Counted from the first letter of the stretch, positions 1-11,090 are shown. The stretch is 64,000 bases of DNA from Actinomycetes bacterium (GCA_021798985.1 JAJZBI010000014.1:28055-92054); one strand, 5' to 3'. Notes: generated by a model not told the origin, from the sequence alone. Translations and numbers: made by a program.

Positions 1-60
1 GCCCCGAAGGCGCGCCTCGAGCCGCTCGGCGAGCGCCCGCATCTCGGGCAGTTCTGGCAT
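1..60 (-). CDS. Fpg/Nei-family DNA glycosylase, N-terminal fragment
   Basis: Only the first 20 codons are present; the gene continues beyond the left edge. Read on the minus strand from ATG at 60 it begins MPELPEM, the hallmark start of formamidopyrimidine-DNA glycosylase and endonuclease VIII. In that family Pro2 (after Met removal) is the Schiff-base nucleophile and Glu3 the general acid in excision of oxidised bases. The following Ala-Leu-Ala-Glu-Arg-Leu helix resembles the actinobacterial Nei-like branch more than classical MutM, but the zinc finger that would settle this lies outside the window. A TAGCCT hexamer sits 9 bases upstream of the ATG. Confidence 0.8.
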   Translation of the reverse strand, partial: MPELPEMRALAERLEARLRG

Positions 61-69
61 TTCCTGCGC

Positions 70-75
70 AGGCTA
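70..75 (-). promoter_or_regulatory. -10 element of the Fpg/Nei gene
   Basis: TAGCCT on the minus strand, 9 bases before the ATG at 60. No convincing -35 box was seen. The position would give a transcript starting at or within about two bases of the start codon. Confidence 0.45.
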
Positions 76-93
76 GCGCCGCCCGTGCCGGGC

Positions 94-1683
94 TCAACCC
101 TCCCCGATCAGCTCAGCCGCCCGCTCGGCGAGGGCCAAGGTGGGCGCGAGCGTATGGCCCCGGTTCAGGCCGGGCATCGCCGAGGCATCGACGACCCGCA
201 GCGCCTCGACCCCCCGGACCCGCGCCCTTGGATCGAGGACGGCATCGTCCCCGGTGCCCATCGCGCACGTGCCGATCGGGTGGTAGAGGGTCTGGGTTGT
301 CTCGAGGATGCAGGCCTCGACGAGACCGTCGGGCCCAGGGCTGGCTTCCGATCCGGCCGAGGGCACGATCCGCGCGCCGAGCTCATCGGCGAGCGGCGCC
401 GTCGCCAGCAGCTCCGCGCAGCGGCGGATGCCGGCGACCAGCGCCGAGCGGTCTCGGCCGGAAGGGTCGCTCAGGTAGCGCGGGTCGATCGCCGGGGGCG
501 CGGAAGGATCCGCCGAGATGATCTGCACGGTCCCCGAGCTCTCGGGCTGGAGCACGATGGCGGCCAGGGTGACGCCGTGCAGGCTGGGGAGCGCGCGCCC
601 CTCTTCGAGGAAGGCGACCGGGGCGAAGAGCAGCTCGAGATCAGGGAGATCCAGGCGGTCGTCGCTGCGCACGAAGGCGACACCCTCGGCAACCGGGGAC
701 GTGAGTGGGCCGCGCCGGCCGAGCACGTAGCGCGCGAGCGCGGGGGCGCGCTGCGCGGCGAGCAAGCTGATCGGGCGTCGGGTCGCGACGACGAGGCCAC
801 TCGCCAGATGGTCCCGTAGGCCCGAGCCCACCCGTGCGCGCTCGGCGACGATCGGGATCCCGAGGCGTTGCAGGAGCCCTCCCGGCCCGACGCCTGAGCA
901 CTGCAACAGCTGCGGAGAGCCGATCGCTCCGGCGGCGAGGAGCACCTCGCGCCGCGCGTTCACCTGCTGCTCGTCGCGCCCGCGCCGGTAGGCGACGCCG
1001 ATCGCTCGCCGAGCCTCGAAGACGACCCGGGTCGCCGTCGCAGCGGTGCGCACGACGAGGTTGCGCCGTCGCATCGCCGGGCGGAGGTAGCCCTCGGCGG
1101 CGCTGAAGCGCTGCCCGCGGTGCTGGGTGACGTCGAACAGGCCGACTCCCGCGCCCGATGCATCGGCACCGAGCGGGTCGATGCCGCGCGCGCGGGCGGC
1201 CCTCACGAACGCCGCGGTGAGCGGGCTCGGGTCGCGCTGCGGACCGACCGCCACCGCACCGATCCCCTTGGCCTCGTCCCCCTGCGCGGCGATGCGCCGC
1301 AGGCGCGCGCACAGCTCGTCGGGGTCCCACAAGGGCCCGGCCCGCTCGCGCCAGACGGCGTAGTCGGCCCGGTGTCCGGGAACCCACAGCATCGCGTTGA
1401 TCGACGACGAGCCGCCGAGCACCTTGCCGCGGGGCCAATACACGTGCCGTCCTCCGAGCGCCTCTTGCGGCTCGGTGAAATAAGCCCAGTCGCGCGGGCC
1501 CTGGAAGAGGCGGGGGTACGCGGCCGGGATGCGCACGTAGGGGTGCCGTTCGCTCGGTCCCGCCTCGAGGAGCGCCACCGTGGTGCGCCCGTCCTCGCTC
1601 AGGCGGGCGGCGAGCACGCTCCCGGCGGCGCCCGCGCCGACGATCACGTAGTCGAAGACCTCGACGTTCGCCTCCACATGCAT
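94..1683 (-). CDS. GMC-family FAD-dependent oxidoreductase (choline dehydrogenase-like)
   Basis: Flavoenzyme of the glucose-methanol-choline family, which oxidises alcohols at a bound FAD. The ADP-binding motif VGAGAAGS lies near residue 16, the family signature GGSSSINAMLW about 90 residues later, and the C-terminal catalytic region reads HPIGTCAMG followed by RGHTLAPT, giving His/His in the active-site pair. About 529 residues, normal for choline dehydrogenase-like members. The frame stays open upstream to 1833, but the ATG at 1683 sits just before the FAD-binding strand, and the upstream part is Arg/Pro-rich and would run into the yjbQ promoter, so 1683 is preferred. The substrate cannot be told from the sequence. 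It is unrelated in function to its neighbours. Confidence 0.85.
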   Translation of the reverse strand: MHVEANVEVFDYVIVGAGAAGSVLAARLSEDGRTTVALLEAGPSERHPYVRIPAAYPRLFQGPRDWAYFTEPQEALGGRHVYWPRGKVLGGSSSINAMLWVPGHRADYAVWRERAGPLWDPDELCARLRRIAAQGDEAKGIGAVAVGPQRDPSPLTAAFVRAARARGIDPLGADASGAGVGLFDVTQHRGQRFSAAEGYLRPAMRRRNLVVRTAATATRVVFEARRAIGVAYRRGRDEQQVNARREVLLAAGAIGSPQLLQCSGVGPGGLLQRLGIPIVAERARVGSGLRDHLASGLVVATRRPISLLAAQRAPALARYVLGRRGPLTSPVAEGVAFVRSDDRLDLPDLELLFAPVAFLEEGRALPSLHGVTLAAIVLQPESSGTVQIISADPSAPPAIDPRYLSDPSGRDRSALVAGIRRCAELLATAPLADELGARIVPSAGSEASPGPDGLVEACILETTQTLYHPIGTCAMGTGDDAVLDPRARVRGVEALRVVDASAMPGLNRGHTLAPTLALAERAAELIGEG

Positions 1684-1832
1684 CAGCGCCGGGTGCCCTG
1701 GCGCCCGTCCGGGCGTCTCGCGGCGTCGCGGTGGAGCGCGCGGGTCTGGCTGGCGGACACCGGGCCAGTCTTGTCGCGCCACGCGACGGCGGGCGAGAGG
1801 CACCATCTGGCCGAGCCGAGCGCGCCGGCCCA

Positions 1833-1838
1833 TAGCGT
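1833..1838 (+). promoter_or_regulatory. -10 element of yjbQ-like gene
   Basis: TAGCGT exactly 6 bases before the ATG at 1845, predicting a leaderless transcript. No -35 resemblance was found 16-18 bases upstream. Confidence 0.5.
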
Positions 1839-1844
1839 TGCCGC

Positions 1845-2270
1845 ATGGACACGAGGACGCTCAGCGTGCACACCGGAGATCGCTGCGTGGTCGAGCTCAC
1901 CAGCGAGGTTGCCGACTTCTGCGCGGGGCGGGGGGACGGCTTGTGCCACGTGTTCGCTCCGCACGCCACGGCCGGCCTCGCCCTGATGGAGACGGGGTCG
2001 GGGTCAGAGGGCGACCTCGTCGCCGCGCTCGAGCGCCTGCTGCCGCGCGACGACCGCTACCGCCATCGCCATGGCTCGGTCGGCCATGGCGCCGACCACC
2101 TCTTGCCGGCACTGGTGGCGCCGTTCCTCGTGCTCGCCGTACGCGGCGGCGAACTCGTCCTCGGCACCTGGCAGTCGGTGATCCTGGTGGACACCAATCC
2201 GGACAACCCTCGCCGCGAGGTGCTGTTGAGCTTCCTCGGCGAGAACGCGGCGGGGTCGCCGGCCCGCTAG
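1845..2270 (+). CDS. YjbQ/UPF0047-family protein (secondary thiamine-phosphate synthase-like)
   Basis: A 141-residue protein of the YjbQ family, of usual length. Visible family features are the HATAGL block near residue 42, the E-G-D-L stretch that follows, and the HGADHL motif near residue 83, whose His and Asp belong to the conserved polar site of the family. Homologues have been given a weak secondary thiamine-phosphate synthase activity, but the physiological role is not established. It is followed by lpdA after a 29-base gap that carries its own -10 element, so the two are probably separate transcripts. The start is fixed by a -10 hexamer six bases upstream. Confidence 0.85.
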   Translation: MDTRTLSVHTGDRCVVELTSEVADFCAGRGDGLCHVFAPHATAGLALMETGSGSEGDLVAALERLLPRDDRYRHRHGSVGHGADHLLPALVAPFLVLAVRGGELVLGTWQSVILVDTNPDNPRREVLLSFLGENAAGSPAR

Positions 2271-2287
2271 CGGCGGCGGCCGCCGAT

Positions 2288-2293
2288 TAGCCT
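2288..2293 (+). promoter_or_regulatory. -10 element of lpdA
   Basis: TAGCCT followed by 6 bases and the GTG at 2300. Leaderless arrangement; no -35 box recognised. Confidence 0.5.
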
Positions 2294-2299
2294 GCAGAC

Positions 2300-3667
2300 G
2301 TGGCCGTTCGCTTCGTGATCATCGGTGGGGGTCCAGCGGGCGTCGAGGCCGCCGCCACGGCGTCGCGCCTTGGCGCAGAGGTGACCCTTGTCGAGCGCGA
2401 CGTCGTCGGCGGCGCGGCGAACCTGTGGGACTGCATCCCCTCCAAGGCGATGATCGCCACGGCCGGTGCGGTGGCGCTGACCCGGCGAAGTCATGCCCTC
2501 GCCTTGAGCCTGGTCTGCGGCGAGCCCGACCTCGCCGCCCTGGGCAAGCGCATCGAGGAGATCAGCACGCGCCTTGCGGCCTCGAACTGCCAGCAGCTCG
2601 AGAGCCAGGGCGTCCGCATCCTGCGGGGCAGCGGCCGCCTCGTCGGCCCGCACCGGGTCGAGGTCACCCCCCTCGAAGGTGGCGAGCCCGAGCTCATCGA
2701 CGCCGACGCGGTGCTCATCAGCACCGGCTCGTCGCCGCGGGTCCCCGCCTGGGCGGAGGTCGACGGCGAGCGTGTGATGACGACCCGCCACGCCTACCCG
2801 CCGCCGACGATCCCCGAGCACTTGATCGTGATCGGTTCGGGGGTGACCGGCGTCGAGTTCGTCCACCTCTTCCGTTCCCTTGGGGCCCGCGTCACCCTCG
2901 TCGTCTCGCGCCAGCAGGTCCTGCCGTTGAAGGATGCCGAGGTCGCCGCGGCGCTCGAGGCGGACTTCCTCGACACGGGGGTCACCCTCGTCAAAGGGGC
3001 GCGGGCGATCAGCGCGGACCGCGTGGGCGACGAGGTGGTCGTCGTCTGCGAGGACGACCGCAAGCTGCACGGGAGCCACGTGCTGCTTGCCATCGGCTCG
3101 GTGCCCTCTTCGGCCGGCCTCGGCCTCGAACAGGCGGGCGTCGAGGTGAACGAGGCGGGCTACGTGCCGGTCAACCAGCACTGCCAGTCCAACGTGCCCC
3201 ACATCTATGCCGCCGGGGACCTCTCGGGCCGCCTCCAGCTGGCCTCGGTGGCGGCCGCGCAGGGGCGCAAGGTCGCTGAGCACGTGATGGGCCTGCACAC
3301 CCGCGAGCACCGGCACCTCGACTACGACAAGGCGGCCTCGGCGATCTTCACCGAGCCCGAGATCGCCGACGTCGGGCTCGCCGAGGCCGAGGCGTTTGCG
3401 CTCGGCCGCAAGATCCGCGTCACCAAGGTGCCCTTCGCGCTCTCCGCCAAGGCGATGATCGACGGCGACTCGCGCGGGTTCGTGAAGCTGATCTCGGACC
3501 CGGCGACGGGCACCGTGCTCGGTGGGACCATCGTCGGCGCTCACGCGGCCGAGTTGATCAGCGTGATCGGCCTCGCCGTGAGCGCCAGGTTGCGGGTCGA
3601 CGACATCGCCGAGACGGTCTTCGTGCACCCCGCGCTCGCCGAGGTGCTCGCGGCGGCCGCCGAGTAG
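2300..3667 (+). CDS. lpdA: NAD(P)H-quinone dehydrogenase, LpdA-type flavoprotein disulfide reductase family
   Basis: Class I pyridine nucleotide-disulfide oxidoreductase fold: FAD-binding IIGGGPAGVEAA at the N-terminus, NAD(P)-binding GSGVTGVEF near residue 178, the FAD-contacting AAGDLSG near 303, and a C-terminal dimerisation domain. At the redox-disulfide position the first cysteine is absent (GGAANLWDCIPSK instead of a C-x4-C pair). A single-cysteine motif of this kind is known from M. tuberculosis LpdA (Rv3303c), a quinone reductase and not a lipoamide dehydrogenase, and the C-terminus here lacks the usual HAHPT catalytic pair (it reads FVHPALAEV). I therefore assign quinone reduction with NAD(P)H. 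Length 455 fits. The start is GTG with a -10 six bases upstream. Confidence 0.85.
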   Translation: MAVRFVIIGGGPAGVEAAATASRLGAEVTLVERDVVGGAANLWDCIPSKAMIATAGAVALTRRSHALALSLVCGEPDLAALGKRIEEISTRLAASNCQQLESQGVRILRGSGRLVGPHRVEVTPLEGGEPELIDADAVLISTGSSPRVPAWAEVDGERVMTTRHAYPPPTIPEHLIVIGSGVTGVEFVHLFRSLGARVTLVVSRQQVLPLKDAEVAAALEADFLDTGVTLVKGARAISADRVGDEVVVVCEDDRKLHGSHVLLAIGSVPSSAGLGLEQAGVEVNEAGYVPVNQHCQSNVPHIYAAGDLSGRLQLASVAAAQGRKVAEHVMGLHTREHRHLDYDKAASAIFTEPEIADVGLAEAEAFALGRKIRVTKVPFALSAKAMIDGDSRGFVKLISDPATGTVLGGTIVGAHAAELISVIGLAVSARLRVDDIAETVFVHPALAEVLAAAAE

Positions 3668-3676
3668 GCCACGCCG

Positions 3677-4399
3677 GTGCCGTACCGCTACTCGGCCGCC
3701 GAGGCCCGGCAGGGCGCGTCGGCTGCGGCCGTTTCGGCCACGCCGGGAGAACGGCGCCGCCCGGCCCGGGCGCTCGGGATGCTGGCCGGCGTGGTCGTGT
3801 TCGGCGGCGCGGCCACCGGCATCGTCGCCACGCTCGGCGGTCCGTCAGGGGTGGCGGCCGGCCCGGTCGCCCGGGCGGTCCAGCGCGCCTTCGTGGCGGC
3901 GAACGTCCTCGAGCAGAACCTCGGCGCGTCCGCACCCGCCGCCGCGTCTGCGACCGTCGAGGGGCGCTTCGTCCTGGTCTCCCATCCGCGATCGGTGCAC
4001 CCAGCCGTACCGGCGGCGCTGACGCCAGCGCAAGCCGAGCGCCTGCTGGCGGGCCAGCGCTCGGCGATCGGCGCGGTCTTTGACGGGGGGCAGGCGGTCA
4101 CCGAGCAACGCGCACTGCGCCGGCTGGTCGCCGGCGAGCTCGGACCGGGCGGCGTCCCTGTCGGCTCGGGCGGCGCGAGCGTGCACCGGTGGCTGTCGGT
4201 CAGCGTCGCCGGCCGGACGGCCCGCGCCGAGGCGCTCGTCGACCGCTGGGAGCTGCGCGTCGCGCGCGGAGCTGACTCGGGGCACCTCGTCACCACCTGG
4301 GCGCACGAGGAGATCGACGCCCTCGCGCACTTGGTGCGGACCGGCTCGGGGTGGCGCGTCGTGGCGCTCGCCGAAGCACCGTGGCAAGAGCCGACCTAA
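3677..4399 (+). CDS. Hypothetical membrane-anchored protein
   Basis: No family recognised. 240 residues: a short Arg-rich cytoplasmic N-terminus (about 1-33), one hydrophobic Gly/Ala/Val segment (about 34-58) that could be a membrane anchor or uncleaved signal, then a soluble Ala/Val-rich domain with a conserved-looking end containing WAHEEIDALAHLVRTGSGWRVV, which resembles a small NTF2-like or accessory extracellular domain but without enough signal to name it. It starts with GTG 9 bases after lpdA and is probably co-transcribed with it. It converges on the nfo gene, with 21 bases between stops and no clear terminator hairpin. Codon use matches its neighbours. Confidence 0.6.
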   Translation: MPYRYSAAEARQGASAAAVSATPGERRRPARALGMLAGVVVFGGAATGIVATLGGPSGVAAGPVARAVQRAFVAANVLEQNLGASAPAAASATVEGRFVLVSHPRSVHPAVPAALTPAQAERLLAGQRSAIGAVFDGGQAVTEQRALRRLVAGELGPGGVPVGSGGASVHRWLSVSVAGRTARAEALVDRWELRVARGADSGHLVTTWAHEEIDALAHLVRTGSGWRVVALAEAPWQEPT

Positions 4400-4420
4400 C
4401 AAGCGGCCCGTCGCCCGGTT

Positions 4421-5329
4421 CTAGGAGCGGCGCGCCCCTCGGACGCGTCGTCTGGCGTATCGGCTGACCCCGGCGCGCTGCAGGCGCCGGGCGTGCGCGA
4501 CGTCGAGCTCGCGCGGGCCCTCGCCCGAGCCGGGGACCTCCAAGATCGCCGCGCAGGCCTGCAGGGCGGGGTGCCCGAGCACTAGCGAGAGCGCCACCTC
4601 GCCGATCTCGCCCTCGCCGAGGTTGGCGTGGCGGTCCCGGTTCGCTCCGAGCGGCACCGCCGAGTCGTTCACGTGCAAGCAGGCGAGGCGGTCGAGGCCG
4701 ACGTGGCGCTCGACGTCCGCCACGACCTGGTCGGCCTGCTCGAAGGTGGCGTAGGCGACCCCCGACGCGAACAGGTGCTGGGTGTCGAGGCAGAGCCCGA
4801 GGCGGGGATCGCCGGTGGTGGCGTCGATCAGTTCGGCGAGCTCGGCAACGCTCCGTCCCACCGTCCCACCGGCGCCGGCCGCGTTCTCGAGCAGGATCGC
4901 GCAGCTCGGGCGCCCGAGCGCGTCCTCGGTCTCCTCCAGCACGGCCACCAGGGACTTCGCTACCTGGTCGCGGCAGCCGGCGAAGCCCCCGCCGAGGTGG
5001 CTGCCGACGTGGAGCACGAGGCCGTCGGCCCCGATCGCCGCGGCGGTCGTGAGGTTGTCGACGAGACAGGCCCGGGACCGCTCGAGCAGCGCGGCGTCGG
5101 GCGTCGCCAGGTTCACCAGGTAGGTGGCATGGCAGAACACCCGCCGGGGCCCGCTGCCGGCGACGATCTCGTGGCGCACCTGCGCGAGCGTCTCCGCGTC
5201 GTGGCGGGCGGCTCGCCACATGCGCGGGCTCTGGGTGAAGACCTGGACGACGTCGGCGCCGATCTCGCGTCCGCGGGCCAGCGCGGCGAGCAGGCCGCCG
5301 CTCGATCGCACGTGCGCACCGATGTCCAC
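4421..5329 (-). CDS. nfo: Deoxyribonuclease IV (endonuclease IV, AP endonuclease)
   Basis: Cleaves DNA 5' of abasic sites in base-excision repair. A TIM-barrel AP endonuclease 2 protein of about 302 residues. Metal-ligand blocks in order: GAHVRSSGG at the N-terminus, CHATYLVNLA, LVLHVGSH, ILLENAAG, LCLDTQHLFASG and CLHVNDSAVPLGANRDRHANLG, covering the His/Asp/Glu residues that bind three zinc ions. The frame is open upstream to 5599, but homology begins at GTG 5329 (VDIGAHV), and a TAGCTT -10 lies 8 bases before it. It is divergent from miaB, whose -10 lies about 50 bases away. With the Fpg/Nei gene at the left end and xth at 22661, the window carries three base-excision repair functions, not clustered. 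Confidence 0.93.
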   Translation of the reverse strand: MDIGAHVRSSGGLLAALARGREIGADVVQVFTQSPRMWRAARHDAETLAQVRHEIVAGSGPRRVFCHATYLVNLATPDAALLERSRACLVDNLTTAAAIGADGLVLHVGSHLGGGFAGCRDQVAKSLVAVLEETEDALGRPSCAILLENAAGAGGTVGRSVAELAELIDATTGDPRLGLCLDTQHLFASGVAYATFEQADQVVADVERHVGLDRLACLHVNDSAVPLGANRDRHANLGEGEIGEVALSLVLGHPALQACAAILEVPGSGEGPRELDVAHARRLQRAGVSRYARRRVRGARRS

Positions 5330-5337
5330 GGGCGGCC

Positions 5338-5343
5338 AAGCTA
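5338..5343 (-). promoter_or_regulatory. -10 element of nfo
   Basis: TAGCTT on the minus strand, 8 bases before the GTG at 5329. It supports the short start over the longer open frame. Confidence 0.45.
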
Positions 5344-5395
5344 CGCGGCGCCACCCGCACCGGGACAGCGGCGCGGCGCCCCCGGCGGCGCGTCG

Positions 5396-5401
5396 TAACC
5401 T
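5396..5401 (+). promoter_or_regulatory. -10 element of miaB
   Basis: TAACCT followed by 6 bases and the GTG at 5408. Leaderless arrangement. Confidence 0.5.
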
Positions 5402-5407
5402 CTGGCG

Positions 5408-6874
5408 GTGGCCAAGAAGTTCTTCGTCCGCACGTTCGGCTGCCAGATGAACGAGCACGACTCCGAGCGCATCGCCGCCGAGCTCGGCGCCGACGGCATG
5501 GAGCGCACCGAGGTGCTCGAAGATGCCGACGTCGTGGTGCTCAACACCTGTTGCATCCGAGAGAACGCCGACAACAAGCTCTACGGCAACCTCGGTCACT
5601 TAAAGGCGCTGCGCGACCGTCGGCCTGATCTGCAGATCGCGGTCGGCGGCTGCCTCGCCCAAAAGGACCGGTCGCTGATCCTCGAGCGCGCCCCGCACGT
5701 CGACGCGGTCTTTGGCACCCACAACGTGGGCCGCGCGGCCGCCTTGCTGCGCGAGGCACGGGCGCGGGGGGAGTCGGTCGTCGAGATCTTGGACGGGCCG
5801 AGCGGAGATGAGGCCGCGTTCCCGAGCGCGATGGCGGTTCGCCCCGAGCTCTCCCACGCCGCGTGGGTGACGATCCAGGTGGGCTGCGACAACTCCTGCG
5901 CGTTCTGCATCGTGCCCTCGGTGCGCGGACCCGAGCAGAGTCGCCCCTTCGGCGACCTGCTGGGCGAGGTCGAGGCGCTGGCAGCCAGCGGTACGGTCGA
6001 GGTGACCCTGCTCGGCCAGAACGTCAACTCCTACGGGCGCGACCTCACCTTGTCGCTTCGCGATCGGCCCGAGGCCGATGCGGTCCACCTCGCCGGCCCG
6101 GCGTGGGCGGGCGAGGTGGACCGCCGGACACGACCGCTGTTCGGTGACCTGCTGCGGGCGGTCGGCTCGGTGCGCGGCATCCAGCGCGTGCGCTTCACGA
6201 GCCCGCACCCAAAAGACCTCCGGCCCGAGACGATCGCCGCGATGGCCGAGACCGAGGCCGTCTGCGAGCAGCTGCACCTCCCACTCCAGTCGGGCAGCGA
6301 CCGCGTCCTCGCCGCGATGCGCCGCGGCTATCGCGCCGAGCGCTACCTCGAGCGCCTCGCCGCAGCGCGCTCGGCGATCCCGGACCTCGCCGTCACCACC
6401 GACCTGATCGTGGGCTTCCCGGGCGAGACCGAGGCGGACTTCGAGGCGACGCTCGAGGTGGTCGCCGAGGCCCGCTACGACAGCGCCTACACGTTCATCT
6501 TCTCGCCGCGACCCGGGACGCGGGCGGCCGAGCTCACCGAGCAGTTCGTCCCGGCTGAGGTGGTCGCCGAACGCTTCGAGCGCTTGAAGGTGGTGGTCGA
6601 GCGCTCGGCGCTGGCGGCGCACCAAGCGCGGGTCGGCCGGCTCGAGGAGGTGCTCGTCGAGGGGCCCTCGAAGAAGGACGCCGGCGTCCTCGCCGGGCGG
6701 ACCCGCCAGGGCAAGCTCGTCCATTTCGGCGCCGACGAGCCGGTCGTCGAGGGAGACTTTGCCCAGGTCAGGATCACGCGGGCGGCCCCGCACCACCTGA
6801 GCGGCACGCTCGAGTCGCTCGAGCACCGCGCCCGCGGTGCCCGTCGGGCGTCGATCCCCCTCAGCGTGGGCTGA
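5408..6874 (+). CDS. miaB: tRNA-2-methylthio-N6-dimethylallyladenosine synthase MiaB
   Basis: Radical-SAM methylthiotransferase that adds the 2-methylthio group to i6A37 of tRNAs reading UNN codons. An N-terminal UPF0004 domain carries the three cysteines of the auxiliary cluster (RTFGCQMNEHDSE, LNTCCIRENA, VGGCLAQKD). The radical-SAM motif is CDNSCAFCIVPSVRG around residue 159, and the C-terminal TRAM domain begins near residue 395. 488 residues, slightly longer than average because of an insertion at about 212-240 between the radical-SAM strands. A DMAPP-tRNA transferase (miaA), its usual partner, is not within the window. It starts at GTG six bases after a -10 hexamer and is transcribed alone, 50 bases before secA. 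Confidence 0.95.
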   Translation: MAKKFFVRTFGCQMNEHDSERIAAELGADGMERTEVLEDADVVVLNTCCIRENADNKLYGNLGHLKALRDRRPDLQIAVGGCLAQKDRSLILERAPHVDAVFGTHNVGRAAALLREARARGESVVEILDGPSGDEAAFPSAMAVRPELSHAAWVTIQVGCDNSCAFCIVPSVRGPEQSRPFGDLLGEVEALAASGTVEVTLLGQNVNSYGRDLTLSLRDRPEADAVHLAGPAWAGEVDRRTRPLFGDLLRAVGSVRGIQRVRFTSPHPKDLRPETIAAMAETEAVCEQLHLPLQSGSDRVLAAMRRGYRAERYLERLAAARSAIPDLAVTTDLIVGFPGETEADFEATLEVVAEARYDSAYTFIFSPRPGTRAAELTEQFVPAEVVAERFERLKVVVERSALAAHQARVGRLEEVLVEGPSKKDAGVLAGRTRQGKLVHFGADEPVVEGDFAQVRITRAAPHHLSGTLESLEHRARGARRASIPLSVG

Positions 6875-6910
6875 GCCGCCCCCCGATCCGGAGGCGCGAC
6901 CCCTGGGGCC

Positions 6911-6916
6911 TAGACT
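6911..6916 (+). promoter_or_regulatory. -10 element of secA
   Basis: TAGACT, 8 bases before the GTG at 6925. The predicted start of transcription falls on or next to the start codon. Confidence 0.45.
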
Positions 6917-6924
6917 TTGACGTC

Positions 6925-9747
<2,823 letters not shown>

Positions 9748-9748
9748 G

Positions 9749-10900
9749 ATGGCGGTGACCGGCACCGTCGGCTCGACGCAGCCGGGCGGTGAGCCGCGCG
9801 ATCCCGTGGACGAGATCGCCACCTTGCGCGAGCGCCTCGGCGCGGCGGAGGGCTACCTCCACCTCCCCGAGCGCCGCAAGGAGCTCGCCGCGCTCGAGGC
9901 GGAGATCGGCAACCCCGAGCTGTGGTCCGATCCTGAGCACGCCCGCGAGGTCACCACGGCCTATGGGCGGGCCAAGGACGACATTGACGAGTTCGCCCAG
10001 CTCTCCGGTCGTCTCGACGACGCCGAGACCCTGCTCGAGCTCGCCCGCGAGGAGGGTGGCTCGGCGATCGAGGAGGTGAGGGGAGAGCTCGAGGAGCACC
10101 TGCGCGCTGTCGCCGGCGCGCTCGACGGCCTCGAGCTGCGCAGCCTGTTCTCGGGCGAGCACGACGAGGCGGACGCGGTCTGCGAGGTGCACGCCGGCGC
10201 CGGCGGGACCGACGCCCAGGACTGGGCCGAGATGATGCTGCGCATGTACCTGCGCTGGGCGGAGCGGCGCGGCTTTCAGACCGAGCTCGACGAGGCCTCT
10301 CCGGGCCAGGAGGCGGGGCTGTTGTCGGCGACCTTCATCGTTCGCGGCCGCTACGCCTACGGCCTGCTGAGCGCGGAGCGGGGCGTCCACCGCCTGGTCC
10401 GCATGTCGCCTTTCGACGCCCAGCACCGCCGCCAGACGAGCTTTGCGTCCTTCGAGGTCACTCCTTTGCTGGAAGACGGTGACGAAGCGGTCGACATCGA
10501 CGAGAAGGACCTGCGGATCGACACCTACCGCTCCTCGGGAGCCGGTGGCCAGCACGTCAACGTGACGGACTCGGCGGTGCGGATCACGCACCTGCCGAGC
10601 GGCATCGTCGTCTCGTGCCAGAACGAGCGCAGCCAGCACCAGAACAAGGCCAAGGCCATGCAGATCCTTGGTGCCAAGCTCGCCGAGCGCCAGCGCGAGG
10701 CGCGCCAGCAAGAGCTCTCGGCGCTGACCGGCCCGCAGAGCGACGTCTCGTGGGGCAACCAGATCCGCTCCTATGTGCTCGCGCCCTATCAGCTGGTCAA
10801 GGACCTGCGCACCAACGTTGAGACGGGCAACGTCGACGCCGTGCTCGACGGTGACCTCGATGAGTTCATGGCCGGCTACCTCCGCATCCGACGCAGCTGA
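9749..10900 (+). CDS. prfB: Peptide chain release factor 2
   Basis: Recognises UGA and UAA stop codons and triggers peptide release. 383 residues with the class I RF layout: helical N-terminal domain, the SPF tripeptide of RF2 (MSPFDAQHRR) and the catalytic GGQ loop (SSGAGGQHVNVTDSA). The reading frame is continuous from ATG 9749, immediately after the secA stop, so the programmed +1 frameshift that autoregulates prfB in E. coli is absent. prfB followed by ftsE and ftsX is a common actinobacterial order. Confidence 0.95.
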   Translation: MAVTGTVGSTQPGGEPRDPVDEIATLRERLGAAEGYLHLPERRKELAALEAEIGNPELWSDPEHAREVTTAYGRAKDDIDEFAQLSGRLDDAETLLELAREEGGSAIEEVRGELEEHLRAVAGALDGLELRSLFSGEHDEADAVCEVHAGAGGTDAQDWAEMMLRMYLRWAERRGFQTELDEASPGQEAGLLSATFIVRGRYAYGLLSAERGVHRLVRMSPFDAQHRRQTSFASFEVTPLLEDGDEAVDIDEKDLRIDTYRSSGAGGQHVNVTDSAVRITHLPSGIVVSCQNERSQHQNKAKAMQILGAKLAERQREARQQELSALTGPQSDVSWGNQIRSYVLAPYQLVKDLRTNVETGNVDAVLDGDLDEFMAGYLRIRRS

Positions 10901-10959
10901 ACGGGCGGATCTTCGGCCCTTTCAGGCCGCGTTGTCATCACCTCGTCATGCATCGCTGG

Positions 10960-10965
10960 TAGGGT
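10960..10965 (+). promoter_or_regulatory. Candidate -10 element for ftsEX
   Basis: TAGGGT preceded by TGG (extended -10 style), about 125 bases before ftsE. Unlike most promoters in the window it would give a long leader, which contains the hairpins at 11040-11067. No good -35 at standard spacing was found. Confidence 0.35.
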
Positions 10966-11039
10966 TTGGGCCGGCAAGTTCCTGATCTGCCGCGGCCAGT
11001 CGCAAGGAAGCGGCAGCGCTGGGGCTCTGGACCGGTTCT

Positions 11040-11067
11040 TGCAGAGAATCTGCACCCACCGTGGGTG
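11040..11067 (+). other. Tandem hairpins in the ftsE leader
   Basis: Two short perfect inverted repeats in a row: TGCAGA-GAA-TCTGCA (11040-11054) and CACCCA-CCG-TGGGTG (11053-11067). They share two bases, so they could compete. CTTGC at 11038 and GCAAG at 11070 can pair around them. The ribosome-binding site CAGGAG lies at 11081-11086. No T run follows, so this is more likely a translational or stability element than a terminator. Confidence 0.35.
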
Positions 11068-11090
11068 TCGCAAGCGGCGGCAGGAGCACG

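Noticed and set aside
1684..1833. N-terminal extension of the GMC oxidoreductase to 1833
   Set aside because: The extra 50 residues are Arg/Pro-rich low complexity, precede the FAD-binding strand and run into the divergent yjbQ promoter.
5330..5599. Extended nfo start at 5599
   Set aside because: It would overlap the miaB coding region by nearly 200 bases. The family N-terminus starts at GTG 5329, which has its own -10 element.
10901..10930. Rho-independent terminator after prfB
   Set aside because: GGGC and GCCC can pair, but the stem is only four bases with a long loop and the following TTTC is too short.
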